NCBI RefSeq assembly: GCF_000973725.1
Contig: NZ_CP009621.1
Coordinates: forward strand, 3,961,001 to 4,025,000
Length of the DNA: 64,000 bases
Direction of reading: 5' to 3'
Source of the DNA: Pontibacter korlensis
GTDB taxonomy: Bacteria > Bacteroidota > Bacteroidia > Cytophagales > Hymenobacteraceae
Both the position numbers and the translations under genes were made by a program. Under the pieces are notes generated by a model. The model was not told the origin of the DNA. It saw only the letters and a program-made list of their open reading frames with translations, and did not search any database. Positions 63,757 to 64,000 of this stretch are shown in pieces. Positions within the stretch are counted from its first letter, which is position 1. Every line of letters starts with the position of its first letter.

Positions 63757-64000
63757 TTAAGGTTTGTTCTTGTAGATGCATATACTTAGAGGGGGCAAAG
63801 TAATGGATGTGCCTCTTTCAGGTTCTTCAGGCAAAGTGACAGCCTCTGCTTTCTCCTCGATCCACTGTTCATCCTTGGAACTAAGTATAAGCTTATAGCT
63901 GCTATCAATATCTGGAAATTGGTACTGTAGTGTATGTTCGCTAAGGTTAAACAGGCAAAAGAGCTTTTGATTCTGCTGCTCACTCTGTCGCTTAAGTATG
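63757..64000 (-). CDS. C-terminal end of a probable GH13 glycoside hydrolase (TreZ-like), partial
   Basis: On the minus strand a frame is open from the window edge to TAA at 63757-63759, about 81 codons. It reads LKRQSEQQNQKLFCLFNLSE ... YKLILSSKDEQWIEEKAEAV ... ITLPPLSICIYKNKP. The pattern of a short beta-sandwich ending in 'L-P-P-L-S-x-x-x-Y' is typical of the C-terminal domain of GH13 enzymes, especially malto-oligosyltrehalose trehalohydrolase. The catalytic barrel lies outside the window, so this is tentative. It converges on the ABC-F gene across the insertion sequence. Confidence 0.6.
   Translation of the reverse strand, partial: ILKRQSEQQNQKLFCLFNLSEHTLQYQFPDIDSSYKLILSSKDEQWIEEKAEAVTLPEEPERGTSITLPPLSICIYKNKP

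Noticed and set aside
63786..63983. 65-codon minus-strand frame at the right edge
   Set aside because: It lies in a different frame from the hydrolase-like C-terminus, which has coherent strand patterns and an open edge.
1..64000. CRISPR array, prophage or plasmid genes
   Set aside because: No regularly spaced direct repeats, integrases, capsid or replication-initiation genes were seen.

Overview
The window looks like chromosomal DNA of a Bacteroidota bacterium, most likely a cytophagalean of the Hymenobacteraceae and Pontibacter-like. This is inferred from protein resemblance, moderate GC, family-restricted genes (DUF4290, DUF5683, TIGR02757, DUF6438, M56 peptidase with TonB-plug-like repeats) and the Bacteroidota promoter pattern TTTG-N19-TAnnTTTG, seen clearly before tRNA-Cys (1048-1078) and the Sel1/ankyrin gene (21356-21386). 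No phage, plasmid or CRISPR array is visible. One insertion sequence lies near the right edge.

Layout. 1-4.2 kb: 3' end of asnB, tRNA-Cys, cyanophycin synthetase cphA. 4.4-10.8 kb: membrane-anchored coiled-coil protein, a TPMT-like methyltransferase, kdsA, a second methyltransferase, apaG, ung, and a large protein of unknown function. 10.9-15.2 kb: tight leuA-leuC-leuD-leuB operon. 15.3-21.1 kb: LolA-like exported protein, ArsC-like protein, murA (catalytic Cys replaced by Asp) with a DUF4290 gene, and a PcrA/UvrD helicase. 21.4-27.3 kb: exported Sel1/ankyrin protein, DUF3109 protein, STAS-like protein, a BlaI-M56 proteolytic signalling pair with two perfect operators, and a lipoprotein. 27.4-31.3 kb: efp-accB-accC and a GT87-like membrane glycosyltransferase. 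31.6-36.3 kb: TIGR02757 gene and proC, proB-proA. 36.4-38.0 kb: a compact GNAT / HipA-like kinase / DUF3037 cluster. 38.1-44.2 kb: MATE transporter, envelope protein, YhcH-family protein, mutS2, lipoprotein. 44.4-49.3 kb: a leftward operon of metallo-hydrolase, parA, parB, DUF5683, dapB, lepB. 49.3-54.6 kb: a remnant small reading frame, two lipoproteins, and pyrG-yidC. 54.9-62.2 kb: hslV, a deoxyhypusine-synthase-like gene, large catalase katE, a 2H phosphoesterase and an ABC-F ATPase. 62.3-63.6 kb: a decayed IS256-family element. After it comes the 3' end of a probable glycoside hydrolase, read leftwards.

Most content is housekeeping: leucine and proline synthesis, fatty-acid initiation (AccB/AccC), peptidoglycan and LPS precursors (MurA, DapB, KdsA), membrane insertion and secretion (YidC, LepB), chromosome segregation (ParAB), and DNA repair (Ung, UvrD, MutS2). 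Convergent gene pairs are separated by unusually long, often perfect hairpin terminators.

The most interesting points are: (1) an IS256-family element with an 8-bp target duplication inserted exactly between the stem and T-tract of the ABC-F terminator; (2) the GNAT/HipA-like/DUF3037 cluster, a candidate undescribed module; (3) the BlaI-M56 pair with two TACGA-N5-TCGTA operators and no recognisable beta-lactam sensor; (4) MurA Asp121 in place of the fosfomycin-target cysteine; (5) a DHS-like enzyme with its catalytic lysine retained, in a genome whose EF-P has Lys32; and (6) strong enrichment of the word AGTATAA on both strands. All functions are assigned by reading the translated sequence and recalling family features. 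No database search was run.
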